Counted from the stretch's first letter, positions 1-22,133 are shown. The stretch is DNA of 64,000 bases from Amoebidium appalachense (GCA_963693365.1 CAVNZM010000001.1:3038001-3102000), one strand, 5' to 3'. Notes: a model not told the origin generated them from the letters alone. Numbers and translations are program-made.

Positions 1-35
<35 letters not shown>

Positions 36-141
36 CCCCTCTCCCTCTCTCCCTCCCTGACGCATCTCGCTCTTCCTCCCCCCCCCCCCCCCCCCCCCCC
101 TCCCCCCCCCCCCCCCCCAAAAAAAAAAAAAAAGAAAAGAA

Positions 142-173
<32 letters not shown>

Positions 174-326
174 ACGAACGAAAGAAAGAAAGAAAGAAAG
201 AAAATAAATGAAATGAAACTAAATGAAAAAAAAAAAACTCGTCCTTCTTCCGTTCTGATTGCCTGGCACACCATACCTATTTTCAACAAAGGACATGCAT
301 GGGTACCTGGACCAACACTTAATTTT

Positions 327-388
<62 letters not shown>

Positions 389-484
389 ACACACACCCTC
401 CCACCCCCCCCCTTCCCCCCTCGGCACGCATGGGGCAAACAAAAGCAAACCGTAAAAGTGACGTGCACTTGTGTGGGTGTGCTA

Positions 485-540
<56 letters not shown>
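1..540 (+). repeat. Repeat-filled 3' part of an intron of the amine oxidase gene
   Basis: This stretch holds (CT)n at 1-33, poly-C around 78-118, an A-run, a (GAAA)n array at about 134-205, poly-C at about 330-374, and (CA)n at about 375-396 and 488-539. I see no convincing exon in it. It ends in a (CA)n tract whose last CAG at 538-540 is the acceptor for the next exon, so I read it as intron sequence. Earlier exons of the gene must lie to the left of the window. Confidence 0.7.
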
Positions 541-541
<1 letters not shown>

Positions 542-1078
542 CTGGGCATGGGGGTCCTCAACAAGCTCTACCTCAAATTTCCTAAAGTGTTTTGGTCTGC
601 AGATGGCAAAGAGCCGGACACCATTCTATACATGAACCCCAATCGTGGCCAATTTACAGAGATGATCAATTTCCACCCGGCCCAGAAAGTACCCGTGATT
701 ATGCTTTTCAACGCTGAGCCCTACGGGGCGGAGATCGAAAAAATGGACAATGCGACAATCGTAGCCAATGGAGTGGAGGTGCTTCGAACCATATTTGGCA
801 AGGAAAACGTGCCGGAGCCAGAAGGAGCAATTATGACTCGTTGGAGAAGCGATCCGTACACTTATGGGTCGTATTCCTATTATGCAGTTGGATCGACCCC
901 AGCAGATCGTGAATACCTTGCACAGGAGATTGGAAATCGGAAAATCTACTTTGCGGGCGAGGCCACCCGGAAGGATTTCCCGGCTACGGTGCACGGTGCA
1001 TTCAAATCTGGGATTAGCGCTGCAAATAAGTTGTGCGATCAGAAGAAAAAGCTGTGTAAGCGCCGCTACCAGCCTTAA
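541..1078 (+). CDS. Flavin-containing amine oxidase, C-terminal exon (partial)
   Basis: This is the last exon of an FAD-dependent amine oxidase of the polyamine oxidase / monoamine oxidase / LSD1 superfamily, which oxidises amines and releases hydrogen peroxide. About 179 residues are visible. They start at LGMGVLNKLYLKFP, and the C-terminal FAD-binding signature YFAGEAT is followed by TVHGAFKSGISAA, the segment that closes the flavin pocket. The exon starts after a (CA)n-CAG acceptor at 540, with one base before the first full codon, and ends at TAA 1076-1078. The N-terminal Rossmann GxGxxG motif and the substrate domain are outside the window, so polyamine oxidase cannot be told from demethylase or generic amine oxidase. 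The family is clear; the substrate is unknown. Confidence 0.9.
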
Positions 1079-1460
1079 CCTAGCCATCCAATTATTTGGA
1101 TTTCATTTGGTGCCGGGCCCCATGAGTGATAAATATGCGGTTAACTCCTCTAAGTGCATGAGAATGCGGTATCGAGAATGTAGATATACGTGGCATATTT
1201 GTTAATGTTGGCTATATATTTTTTTTTATATAATGACTTTATTGATATGCTCATGAAAGAGAAGCAAGCCGGAGATATCACAGATATCTCAGAGAAGAAA
1301 ATACAAATCCACCTACTCACGGATACGGAGGATATAACGACTCAAATAATCATACACCCTAGAAAAACTCGTTAAACATACGGTGGTTTAACAGATAGTC
1401 AATAGAAGTAATATCAGGATTATCTAAATAAGCTAGTCTTCGAATTTCTAACGGAAGAAT
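1079..1460. other. 3' flank of amine oxidase gene, no gene seen
   Basis: This is AT-rich, non-repetitive sequence holding the presumed 3' UTR of the amine oxidase. I found no clear AATAAA signal and no coding ORF. It separates the convergent amine oxidase exon from the LINE relic. Confidence 0.5.
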
Positions 1461-2290
1461 CTAAGATAGATAAATACATTTATCTAGATGTTTGCGAGAA
1501 AAAGGTTCTGCACAAAAGTAACACAAACATTTATGGAAACTAAGGTTACAACGCCAAATTAAACATTTCCAAGCAATATCACACGAAGGGGTTAGAATGG
1601 CAAAATCGGCAAGTGTGGTAGGTTTACGAGAGGAAGGATGAATATAAGTAGCTAATTTACATAACGATTGTAGAGAAAATAGGCGAGTCTCTAATATAAA
1701 AAGAAGCACAGGCTTAAGAGTCCTACCATGATACCCTTTATCACAACGATGAAGCAAATGATATTGAGTATGAAACCAAGTAACATGCTGCTGATAAATA
1801 GGGGAAGAGAAAATAAAGGAGACAAATATTTAAAAGGATATCTCTGAATGGGAGATAGATTGGGTACAGGACATTTCGCACGAACATTAGAAATGGGAAC
1901 AGGGTCTAAAGAAGGAAAGAATTGCAACAAGGGATGATATTCAGAAGGAAGCCTAACCAAATGAAAACAAAAGCGAAGGTCTAACTCATTCATACGCTGA
2001 CTCGCCGGAGGGAGACCAAAAACACTCAGCAAAGGAGCCGCCAGAGGATGCCTACGCGAGATCCGAGAGATAAACTGGATGAATTCACGCTGAAAGGAAT
2101 CGAATTCCCGAAGCGCCGCGTGCTGTTGCCGTGGAGGGGCACACAAGAGTAACGGGAGGCCATATTAAAAACATGGACGAAGAAAAACTTTATGAAGAGT
2201 GAGCAGATTAGCAGGATGGACATTATAAATACTTGCAAAAATGCATATTCGAGAAATATATTTTTGTATTACAATGCCACGATGCAGGTG
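1461..2290 (-). mobile_element. Degenerate non-LTR retrotransposon (LINE), 3' end of the ORF2-like protein
   Basis: Read on the minus strand, this resembles the C-terminal end of a LINE reverse-transcriptase protein. Near 2250-2150 is a thumb-like segment with ANLLTLHKVFLRP followed by YGLPLLL. It matches the common LINE pattern of L-x-L-x-K-x-x-x-R-P then YG, but has a stop codon inside it. Next come REFDSFQREFIQF and RMNELDLRFCFHL. The protein ends with CYFCAEPFSRKHLDKC, a CX2C-X7-H-X3-C knuckle typical of LINE C-termini, just before a TAG at 1461. The frame changes near 1800, so the copy is 5'-truncated and dead. No poly-A tail or target-site duplication was located. Confidence 0.65.
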
Positions 2291-2802
2291 TTCATGCCAG
2301 TGATACTATCCGGCAGTGTACTATGTAGCAAAAAGTGCAAGTTTAGTTTCCCAAATAAAAGAAACCAATGACATGTATAGATTTTGGGACAATCCTTGGT
2401 GCAATCTAACCCTTCTATTTACTATACCGTGTATATACCCGATATCAGACATGCTTTTGAAACTTGTTGTAAAAAACAGGTGACTGTATTAGTGGAATAG
2501 GATTTAACAAATATAAAGCCGCCCCCGGAGTGCACATAGCGGCTTGATTGTGTAATTTTGGAATAAATATTGCCTATGGATCACTGGTTTACTTCAACTC
2601 TTTTTAAAAGCATGTTCCCTTGCTCAACAACAACCCCCCTCACCCCCCCCCCTTCCCCCCTAACCCACCACCACCCCCTCCCCCCTCTCTCTCCTCCCCC
2701 ACTCCCCCACCCCCCCCACCCCCCCTTCTTTCCACTTGCACAGTGCCCGCTGATCGGGGAAGTTGGGGGGGTATTTAGGGGAGGGGAAGGCGGGCGGGCG
2801 GG

Positions 2803-2840
<38 letters not shown>

Positions 2841-4374
2841 GGAGGAGGGTGTTAACCTATAAGTTGTAACATGACGAGATGCTCGGGACAGGCCCAATGA
2901 ATGAGGGTATGGGAGCACGAGAAGGCGGGTCTAAGGGGAGGAGGGGGAGGGGAGGGGGGGGGGGGGGGGGGAGGGGGGTCCGTGAAGCCGCGCCGGGAGG
3001 GCCACGGGAGGTCTGTGTGTATGAGTGTGTGTGCGTGTGTGTGTGTGTGTGTATGAGTGTGTGTGCGTGTGTGTGTGTGTGTGTGTGTCCGCTGTGGGAT
3101 GGGGGGAAGGAGGGCATGCAAATGGCAATTTGTTTTTGGCCAATCCTCAACTGATGGTGATCAAAAGAGTCGGTCCTCTCCCGCCCGTGTTGAGTCCGCT
3201 TCCCCCCCCCTCCCTCGCATTCTTTCAGGCCTGCGGGAGCACACAAACGAATCCATTTGGAGCTGAGCACTTTCGCTCAAGTATGCTTAAGAAAATAACC
3301 TCAGGTGTGGGATTCCGGTTTGGTGGTTGTGTGGGAGTGCGGACGATACAGCTGTTTCTCGCCTGTTTATAACTATCACATATCCAAACCCCAATAAATA
3401 TTTGTCGAGTATAGCCCACGTGCAAAATACAAATAGCGGCCGGCACACCCCTGTGTGGGCACTGTGGTTGTTGTACAGTTCACTCAATTCACACCCTCAT
3501 ACAACAGCATGTAGTGCCATTTATTTAAGCTTGAACAATGAACTCCCCCCTCTCCCTCCCCCCTTCCACTAGCGAAGACAGCGGAGTTGAGGACCAATAC
3601 GAATGTAAAGGTTTTCGAAATTATGGTGGGGGTGGGGGGTTTTTGGGGGGGGGGGGGGGGGGGGGGAGGGGGAGGGAAGGGTGGTTACGGGTGTAAGCAC
3701 ATCCTTAGAAGAAATTGGAAAGGCTGTATTATTGACCATGACCATTTATACAGAATTGCCCAAAAATCTGAAACAGAAAACGCCGGTCATGAAGAGAGAC
3801 TGCAGGCCCGAAAGAATATTCATCATAAAACATGGAAAACGGCATTAACATGACTTCTTTCAGCAAGCACCTTGTTTGTGAAAAGGTAGGGAGGAAGGGA
3901 GGGAAAATGCGGGAGGGCAATAGAAGAAGTGGAAAGAAGATATAAGAGAACTGGTTTTCGAGCGGATGAGGGGGTTGGGGGGGGTTTGGTGGGATGGGGG
4001 GGGGGGGGGGGGTTGGGGAGGAAGCAGGGGAGGGAGGAGAAGTGATTCAGAAGCAAACTTGGTCTCAAAATACTGAATGGGCGGTGCTGGGGTGATTATG
4101 CAGACGGTTGCTCACAAGCTCAGAAAGGGGCGGCGGGTATTGCTGTGTGTGAGCGCGCGTGCGTGTGTGTGGAGGAGGGGGGAGGGGGGGGGGGGGGGGG
4201 GAGGAGGGATTTGTGAGAGTATGGAACAGGGTACCCGAAGTACCGTTAGTAAGGTCGGCTACTTGGGCAGGCATCCAGACAAGTCTACAGGTGAAGAAAG
4301 AAGGGAGAAAGCGGAGGGCTGAGCGTGTTGTCGGGGAGAGGAGAGGGCGGGGACCACCACGCGCGGGGGGGGGG

Positions 4375-4409
<35 letters not shown>

Positions 4410-4759
4410 CTGGGGGTTCGAAGTGTTGAAGCACACTCGGACAGATCTGTAGGTTTCTCTTATGAGCCGCAGTGCATGAACGAAACAGTGTTGCCACCAT
4501 GCTTGGAACATATCACAACATTCTTGGAACATATTTCTGTGTAATTCACAAACATAAACAACTTCTCGTACATCTCTCTACCAACGGGTGCTTCTCTACA
4601 CAAGGCAAAAAATAAAGTCGAAAAGAAAAGAAAAAACAAACCAGTTTCTCCCGGCATTGTACAGAACATGCTGGATACCTGCTAGTAATATTTCATCTTC
4701 TATTTCGATAACAGGCAAGACAGATAGGACCGTGAAGACCCAAAAGACATCACCTCACC
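2291..4759. other. Intergenic region with simple repeats
   Basis: I see no gene here. It contains poly-C and poly-G blocks (about 2640-2840, 2950-2975, 3640-3670, 3990-4010 and 4360-4410) and a GT-rich array at 3010-3090. The unique sequence in between has no recognisable protein or RNA. Reading frames through the C/G tracts give only Pro/Gly/Thr-His low-complexity translations. Confidence 0.5.
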
Positions 4760-5437
4760 TCACTTCTTTCTCAAAATGGTGACACCATCCGCAATGCCCA
4801 AAAAGGAAATATCCACACGCTGGTCCTCAGCAAACTTATCGTTAAGTGTCTTTAAGGCCACCGTGTCTTCATCCTCCGGATCATGAGGTCGCACCACCGC
4901 ACCATCCCACAGTGTATTGTCGACCACAATAACACCGTTCTTCCTGACCAGCTTTAGCAGTCTTTCATAATACTTGTCATAGTTGTTCTTGTTAGCGTCT
5001 ATGAACGCGAAATCGTACTGCCCCTCTTCGCCGTTGTCAAGCATCTTGTCCAAACTCTCCACGGCTGGGGCTATAATCAGGTCTATTTTTCCGTTCACGC
5101 CCGCTTTTTCCCAAAAAGGTCTCCCGACTTCCGTAAACTCCGTGCTCACGTCCAAACAAACCAGTTTCCCATCGTCCGGAAGCGCCTGTGCAAGCACCAA
5201 CGCCGTGTAGCCGGTGAAAGTTCCCACCTCAATGATCTTCTTGGCGCCCATAATCTTGGCAATGTTGGCGAGAAACTGTGCTTCATCCGGTGCACCCATC
5301 ATACGTGCCCTAGGGTGCCTGGAAGTTGCTTCGCGTAGTCCCTGAGCCTCCGGGGACTCACGAAGGGAGTGGGCGAGAATGTAGTCGTACATGTCTTGCG
5401 TAACAACGAGGTGGTGGTCACGTTTGCTTTGAGACAT
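4760..5437 (-). CDS. SAM-dependent O-methyltransferase, caffeoyl-CoA/catechol type (copy A)
   Basis: This intronless coding region encodes 225 residues of a class I, metal-dependent O-methyltransferase (CCoAOMT/COMT-like), which moves a methyl group from S-adenosylmethionine to a hydroxyl, usually of a catechol. The SAM loop is EVGTFTGYTALVLA (about residues 66-79), followed by the acidic strand LDVSTEF. The metal-site segments FIDANKNNY and VDNTLW are present, but copy A has IDANK where copy B has the usual IDADK. The first Asp and the DN pair are kept. The start ATG at 5437 matches copy B exactly, and the frame upstream is low-complexity. An acceptor-like TTCACGCAG lies 5 nt before the ATG. 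It is 197/225 identical to copy B, which points away from it. The substrate is unknown. Confidence 0.93.
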   Translation of the reverse strand: MSQSKRDHHLVVTQDMYDYILAHSLRESPEAQGLREATSRHPRARMMGAPDEAQFLANIAKIMGAKKIIEVGTFTGYTALVLAQALPDDGKLVCLDVSTEFTEVGRPFWEKAGVNGKIDLIIAPAVESLDKMLDNGEEGQYDFAFIDANKNNYDKYYERLLKLVRKNGVIVVDNTLWDGAVVRPHDPEDEDTVALKTLNDKFAEDQRVDISFLGIADGVTILRKK

Positions 5438-6340
5438 CTTTGCTGCGTGAACAAGAGACAAAGAGAGGGTGAAGTGGAGAGAGAAAGAGAAAGAAAGGGA
5501 AAGGGAGAGTTGAAAAGCAAGATGAGAGAAACGCGGGGGGGGGGGAGAGATAGAGAAGGTAGAGAAAGAATGGGAGGTGGGCAAGAGAGTAGAAGCAAAA
5601 GGTGAGGTGAGGGGGAGAGGGGGAGCGAGAGGGAATTATTTGTTTAACGTTTTGCTATTCTGTAATTGGAGCTTGTGTTCCGCGGAGAATACGTTCTGAG
5701 TGATACTGCCTACAACTGAAACGGGTACCGGCCGACACTTGACAGCTGAAAACTTTTCTCAGGCCTGTACAGCGGAGCACAAAAAAGTTAAAAATGCCTA
5801 AATCCGGAGGGAATAAATGCATGCATGATGACCGGCGAATAGCATCAAAGTTGAATAGAATATAACTTTTGTACCTTATCAAGTCTCTAATGAAAAACCT
5901 CGAACCAATCAAAATGTGCTACAATAATGACCCTGATGGCGCTTTTCTTAGAGCACGGTGTTCGCTTTCCCACAACTCTTTCCCACTGACTGGCTCCCAC
6001 CAGACGTCCGCACTGAGCCATGACCATGGCCAGGAAGCGCTGCTTGACGTCGGTGACGGCATGCGCAGGCTCGGCCTGAAGCGTGACATTCACGTAGTTC
6101 AAAAAGAAGATGCAGAAATTTACAGCAAGAGGCAAAAGGTTTCAACTCGTGTTTGTATACTGTGACTGCACGCAATGTGGCCCAATTGCAGCATGTACTC
6201 CTAGGAGGGTGACGCGTCACTGAGATGCCAGTGAGTGGAACACTGTGCTCTTGAAATTTTGTGTGACGTTGGCGTAGATCTATTGGCTGTCAAGCACCAA
6301 TGAAGTATTGGTGTGCACAATGATCGGTATAATATCCAAA

Positions 6341-7000
6341 TTCCGGAAATATTCCGGAAATTTTCACTTTTGTGAATTTCCACCGCACCAAATCACTAAA
6401 TTACTCAAACAGATGTCACATCCAATGAAATATTTCCTTAAGTTTCCGGAAATTTCTGACGCTAATCAAAAATAGTCACTAAAATATCAGCCTTTTAAGG
6501 TTTGATGGGAACGTTGCTGATTGGAAATTCCTGTTTCGCACCCGACCTCATGAAGAGTTGGAAATCTAGGAAATTTCGAACACTTTAGACTTTTTGTTGA
6601 ATTCTGTTGGTCGTCACATTGAGTATTTATATGATTTTCACACAGTGTTCAGGTATCTCAGTATGCACTTGTTACTGGATAACTCGTGAAGTTTTTTTAT
6701 TGCCTTCTCAGTATGCCGTGCGTACTTGCATATCTTTCCGTCGAATAAATCCAGTCAAAAGAAAAAGGAAATCAGATGTGCTTCTAATTATAAGTTCACA
6801 GTTACCTACGCGAATGGAAATTTTGGAAATTTCCACCTGAATTCTTAATAATGGAAATTGGGCATTTCCGGAAATTTCCAGAAATTTTAATTCGAAAAAT
6901 AGTTCTGACTTACCTATCTGGGCCGGTGTGATTTCCAACCAATTTCCGGAAATTTCCGGAAATTTCCTTTTCCGGAAATGATTTCCACTTATTTCCGGAA
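6341..7000. repeat. Cluster of eight TTCCGGAA palindromes
   Basis: TTCCGGAA occurs at 6341, 6352, 6444, 6866, 6944, 6954, 6970 and 6993. Several are joined head-to-tail by GGAAATTTCC (6825, 6870, 6948, 6958). I saw no other TTCCGGAA in the window. Both words are palindromes, so the array looks the same on either strand. It could be a cluster of binding sites for both divergent promoters, or a decayed short satellite. The sequence shows the clustering; the function is inferred. Confidence 0.75.
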
Positions 7001-7181
7001 TTGGGCTATCTCTCCTTGATCGCGTCTCATAGTATTATGTAAGCAACATAGCACAAGCTTATTGGTGTTTCTTCCTCCCTAAGAGCTTTATTAGGGTAGA
7101 AATAACAATCGCTACATATGATTCGTTTTACATCATGCCTCTATAACTGCCATGCTCATGCGTGTTTATCGGAGCAAAAAG

Positions 7182-7188
7182 TATATAA
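7182..7188 (+). promoter_or_regulatory. TATA-like box upstream of O-methyltransferase copy B
   Basis: TATATAA lies 130 bp before the ATG of copy B in otherwise mixed sequence. If the site at 7310-7311 is a splice acceptor, the first exon would be short and start about 30 bp downstream of this box. No equivalent was found at the same distance in copy A. Confidence 0.35.
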
Positions 7189-7316
7189 ACCTACCACCGG
7201 AACTCCTCATTACCAAAAAAGTTCACCAGGTCCAGAACGGTACGGTACGAAACGTAAACGGCATACTTCCTTACACTCTATCTCCTCCCGCCTTTTCTCC
7301 TCTTTTCACAGCCAAT

Positions 7317-7994
7317 ATGTCTCAAAGCAAACGTGACCACCACCTCGTTGTCACGCAAGACATGTACGACTACATTCTCTCCCATTCCCTTCGTGAGTCC
7401 CCGGAGGTTCAAGGCCTGCGCGAAGCAACATCAAAACACCCTTGGGCGCGCATGATGGGTGCGCCGGATGAAGCACAGTTGCTCGGCAACATTGCAAAGA
7501 TCATGGGCGCCAGGAAGATGATTGAGGTGGGAACCTTCACCGGCTACACGGCATTGGTGCTTGCACAGGCACTCCCGGACGATGGAAAGTTGGTGTGTTT
7601 GGACGTAAGCACGGAGTACACGGAAATCGGCAGGCGTTTCTGGGAGAGTGCGGGTGTGAGCGGGAAGATTGACCTGGTCATTGGCCCAGCACTGGACAGT
7701 TTGGACAAGATGCTTGACAACGGTGAAGAGGGAGAGCATGATTTTGCGTTCATTGACGCTGACAAGTTGAACTATGACAACTACTACGAGAGGCTGCTAA
7801 AGCTGGTCAGAAAGAACGGTGTTATTGTGGTCGACAATACGCTGTGGGGTGGTGCGGTGGTGCGACCTCATGAACCGGAGGATGAGAACACGGCGGCGTT
7901 GAAGACACTCAACGATAAGTTGGCTGGGGACCAGCGTGTGGATATCTCCTTTTTGGGCATTGCTGATGGTGTCACCATTCTGAGAAAGAAATGA
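7317..7994 (+). CDS. SAM-dependent O-methyltransferase, caffeoyl-CoA/catechol type (copy B)
   Basis: Copy B is 225 residues, intronless, and 28 substitutions away from copy A, with no indels. It keeps the family motifs: EVGTFTGYTALVLA for SAM, LDVSTEYTEIG after it, FIDADKLNYDNYYE with the usual Asp pair, and VDNTLWGGAVV. It stops at TGA 7992-7994. The start is set by its match to copy A. A strong acceptor-like stretch, a long pyrimidine tract ending TTCACAG, sits 5 nt before the ATG, so an upstream non-coding exon or a spliced leader is likely. The inverted pair probably arose by local duplication. The reaction type is secure for the family; the acceptor is not known. Confidence 0.94.
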   Translation: MSQSKRDHHLVVTQDMYDYILSHSLRESPEVQGLREATSKHPWARMMGAPDEAQLLGNIAKIMGARKMIEVGTFTGYTALVLAQALPDDGKLVCLDVSTEYTEIGRRFWESAGVSGKIDLVIGPALDSLDKMLDNGEEGEHDFAFIDADKLNYDNYYERLLKLVRKNGVIVVDNTLWGGAVVRPHEPEDENTAALKTLNDKLAGDQRVDISFLGIADGVTILRKK

Positions 7995-8260
7995 GCACGA
8001 TCGTGGACGTGGTGTGCAAAGCTCGGTGCGGGCTTGAGTTCATGAGCGTTATATAGAAACATTTTGTCAATGTACAGTGCATAATATTGCTTTGTTTTTG
8101 TAAAGATAAAAGAGAAAATACTTTCTGTGTATATTAACAGGGACGAAATTTGTATAACAGGTTGCAGCGATTCATGATGTGCATGTAATCAGGAGACAGC
8201 TAGGGGGCGAAACGTTTATTTTCGGACTCAGTGCAGTATTATGGGTGTTGTCGACCCTCT

Positions 8261-8323
8261 GGTGGGCAGTCGCACAGAAGTGAAAGTGCGTGGCCGGTGG
8301 GCAGTCGCACAGAAGTGAAAGTG
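8261..8323. repeat. Two-copy direct tandem repeat, 35-bp period
   Basis: A 28-bp unit beginning GGTGGGCAGTCGCACAGAAG occurs at 8261-8288 and again, identical, at 8296-8323. This is a small local duplication with no coding content. Confidence 0.9.
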
Positions 8324-8690
8324 GCCTTACGTAGTGCTCCATGTGCACGATGCCCGCTCTACTCAGTGCTGTAATGAAGTATGTATTCAGTGCCTACATA
8401 TCGGCAGACAGGAATGGTCCGTGTGATTCGGCGACGGTCATGCAAATTACAGTACAGGATGTTCCTGTTCATGTGCACTTCAACAGACTCACTTGGCCTC
8501 CCTACCCCCCCCCCCCCTCCCCCCCCCCCCTCCCCCCCCCTCCCCCCCCCCCCCCCCCCCAAAAAAAAAAAAAAAAAAAAAAGGTACACATCCCAGTCTT
8601 CCCCCCCACCGCCCCTCCCAGCTGCCCCTTCCCTCCCCCCTCCCCCCCCCCCCCCCCCCTCCCCCCTTCCCCCCCTCCCCCCCTTCCCTC

Positions 8691-8838
8691 CCTGCATATA
8701 GGCCAGCCTGGTGACTAGTGCCCGCCCGCCAATCCACGAGCCTCCCCCCCTCCCTCCCCCCTTCCCCCCCTCCCCCCCCCCCCTCCCTGCATATAGGCCA
8801 GCCTGGTAATTAGTGCCCGCCCGCCAATCCACGAGCCT
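8691..8838. repeat. 53-bp direct repeat at a poly-C to poly-G switch
   Basis: Segments 8691-8743 and 8786-8838, both beginning CCTGCATATAGGCCAGCCTG, match at 51 of 53 positions. Copy 1 is followed by C-rich sequence and copy 2 by G-rich sequence, so the strand polarity of the homopurine tracts flips exactly at the repeat. Confidence 0.9.
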
Positions 8839-8988
8839 CAGGGAGGGAAGGGGGGGGGGGGGGGGCTTGGGAGGGGGCGAGCTCGCGTTGGGGGGGAAAG
8901 GGGAGGGGGGAGGGAGGGGAGGGATATGGTGGGTTCGCCGAGAGGAAGAAGATCTTGAAGCAGGGCCGTTGGAATCCGGTACCGGGAA

Positions 8989-9020
<32 letters not shown>

Positions 9021-9580
9021 GGTGGGGGGGGGGGGGGGGGGGGGGAAGGTTTCTACTCGAGAAAGCAACTCCGGGGCCTTACTGTGGTACCGTAATGGTT
9101 TCCATGTTTATGAACCGAATTCTTTATCAGAATAACAACTCAAGCAGCAGTTGGGCAAGCTTCCCAAGAATAATGATACTTCAGTTTTTATTGAAGTTTG
9201 TACAGCCCGGCATCACATGAGTGGGCTTGTGCTGGAAGTGAACCGAAAGTATCCCCCCAAATGTCACACACCAATCACTGAGGCTCTAATGCACCGTACT
9301 TATTACGCGAGGAAAACAAAGAACTTGCTCTTCTACCCTACGAGTGGCTGCCACAGGACAGGCACAAGATAACTTACGGTGCAAAAAGTGAATGGGCAAA
9401 AGCACTGCGGCAGTTCCATACAGATTCCTAGTCATATATATCTCTTCATTTCTTTAACAGCCCAGGGTCTCAAAAGAATATTGGTTTAGTTGTCTGTTCA
9501 CTAAAGCAATCAGGGAGGATTGCACTCGTGCGCCACAAACCCGTTGCACTAATCAGACCCCACTGCGACAATTTTCAAAA

Positions 9581-20498
<10,918 letters not shown>

Positions 20499-20691
20499 GG
20501 GGGGGGGGGATTTAAAGTTATAATTTGAATGGCCGTTTTTGTTACTGAGGGAAGATCCTGAAAAATCAACTTGGTGATATACCAGACATTGTAAGTGCAC
20601 AGACTGTAGCAGCAACACTTGATCTGATTGATTTCAGTCCCCCCCCCCCCCCCCCCTCTCTCTCCCTTCCCCCCCCTCCACCCCCCCCCCG

Positions 20692-20843
20692 AGGGCTAAG
20701 AAATAAGATTATGACAGCGACCTTCAAAAAAAATAAGATTATGCCCCGCAACCACACTTTGGGGGGTTCCTAATGAAGGTCCCTGTCATAATCTCTTTTC
20801 TTAGCCCTTGGGGGGGGGGGGGGGGGAGGGGGGAAGGGGGGGG

Positions 20844-20875
<32 letters not shown>

Positions 20876-21135
20876 ATGCCCTACTTCGATCTTCGAGCAA
20901 GTTCCGGCAAAACGGAAGCTACTTTACACAGACGTAAAATTAAATGTTTCCCACTGTGCCTTTTGTGGTTGAGTTTCTATGCCTTTCTCCAGTTTGCTTG
21001 GCTTTCCCCCCACTTTTGCCATACATGCAGCTTGATTTATCAATGCGTCCGCCAATAAGATTCCCCAAAATTCTGGTCGCGGGGCATAATCTTAAAAAAA
21101 CCCCGACTTGGTCACTAGCGGAATCTTAATGGCGG
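20692..21135. repeat. Nested inverted repeats, foldback or MITE-like
   Basis: Three pairs of inverted arms are visible. 20692-20726 pairs with 20774-20808 (32 of 35). 20735-20753 pairs with 21075-21093 (18 of 19, core AAGATTATGCCCCGC). 21049-21064 pairs with 21120-21135 (15 of 16). The first pair is flanked by poly-C on the left and poly-G on the right, extending the potential hairpin. AATAAGATTATG occurs twice in direct orientation (20702, 20732). No ORF is inside. Confidence 0.8.
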
Positions 21136-21877
21136 CCAATCTTAATGGCGGACGGTATCTGTACGCCTGTCGTGAAATATGCAAGCAGATCTCCAGCTGG
21201 CTCCTCTGGTTACTGACAGTCGTCGACGTAAAAACCTCCACGTACTGCAGCTGCGTACATGTGACGGGGTGTGATGATCATGCATCACTGTGTACAAAAT
21301 AATCAATCTCGTGCACAATGTTACAGTCCAAATCACACGGTATTACTGTACATTACTAACCCCGGCACATGACATGACCTAGCTATATAGGGTCACCACG
21401 TGCATGTGTATGGATGATGAAAGAAAAAATCGCGAGGTATATAGCGCACACGAAGTCTTGCGTAGTTAGGGAGTACAACTCACACTTAGCTCTCAAAGGA
21501 CATGGGTGCCAGCCCTCGCATATTTGATTCAAAATGACCCTTTTAATAGTTTATCATGGCCTCATGATGATCAGGATTTTCACAGGCTGCCACAATTATG
21601 CATACGTACATGTTGGACAATCTTGTTGTCACTGGCAGATAATAACATCACATGTCTGGATAAAGCCTTCCACAGTGCAGGGTATTGGATTCCACTAGCC
21701 ATTCGTTATCCTTAATAAAAATCAGGCTCGAAGTTTTTACAAGTGCAAGCAAGTGCACATGAAAGCTGCTTCTGATTTTAGAAGCGTAACGGTGAATATG
21801 TCACTGCACGGCAGTGAAGGAAGTTTGTGGGTGTGAGAGAGACGGGTGTGTGTGTGCGTGTGCGTGCGTTCGAGCGG

Positions 21878-22133
<256 letters not shown>

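Larger units (their letters stand above)
5438..7316. promoter_or_regulatory. Shared upstream region of the two O-methyltransferase genes
   Basis: This 1.9-kb spacer separates two head-to-head paralogues and so must hold both promoters. Next to copy A the sequence is purine-rich on the plus strand (5455-5640), giving a pyrimidine tract upstream of its start. The middle and right parts are AT-rich unique sequence with the TTCCGGAA cluster listed separately. I see no third gene. Confidence 0.55.
7995..9580. other. Intergenic region between convergent genes, with repeats
   Basis: This holds the 3' flank of O-methyltransferase B and the unmapped 3' end of the EGF gene. A poly-C then poly-A block (8507-8582) is mirrored by a poly-T then poly-G block (8994-9045), so the two can pair. 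The unique stretch at 9060-9580 has open frames of 60-70 codons with no family resemblance. No gene is claimed. Confidence 0.5.

Noticed and set aside
326-540. Open frame of Pro and Thr-His repeats leading into the amine oxidase exon
   Set aside because: It is translated poly-C and (CA)n; the (CA)n-CAG acceptor at 540 makes it intron.
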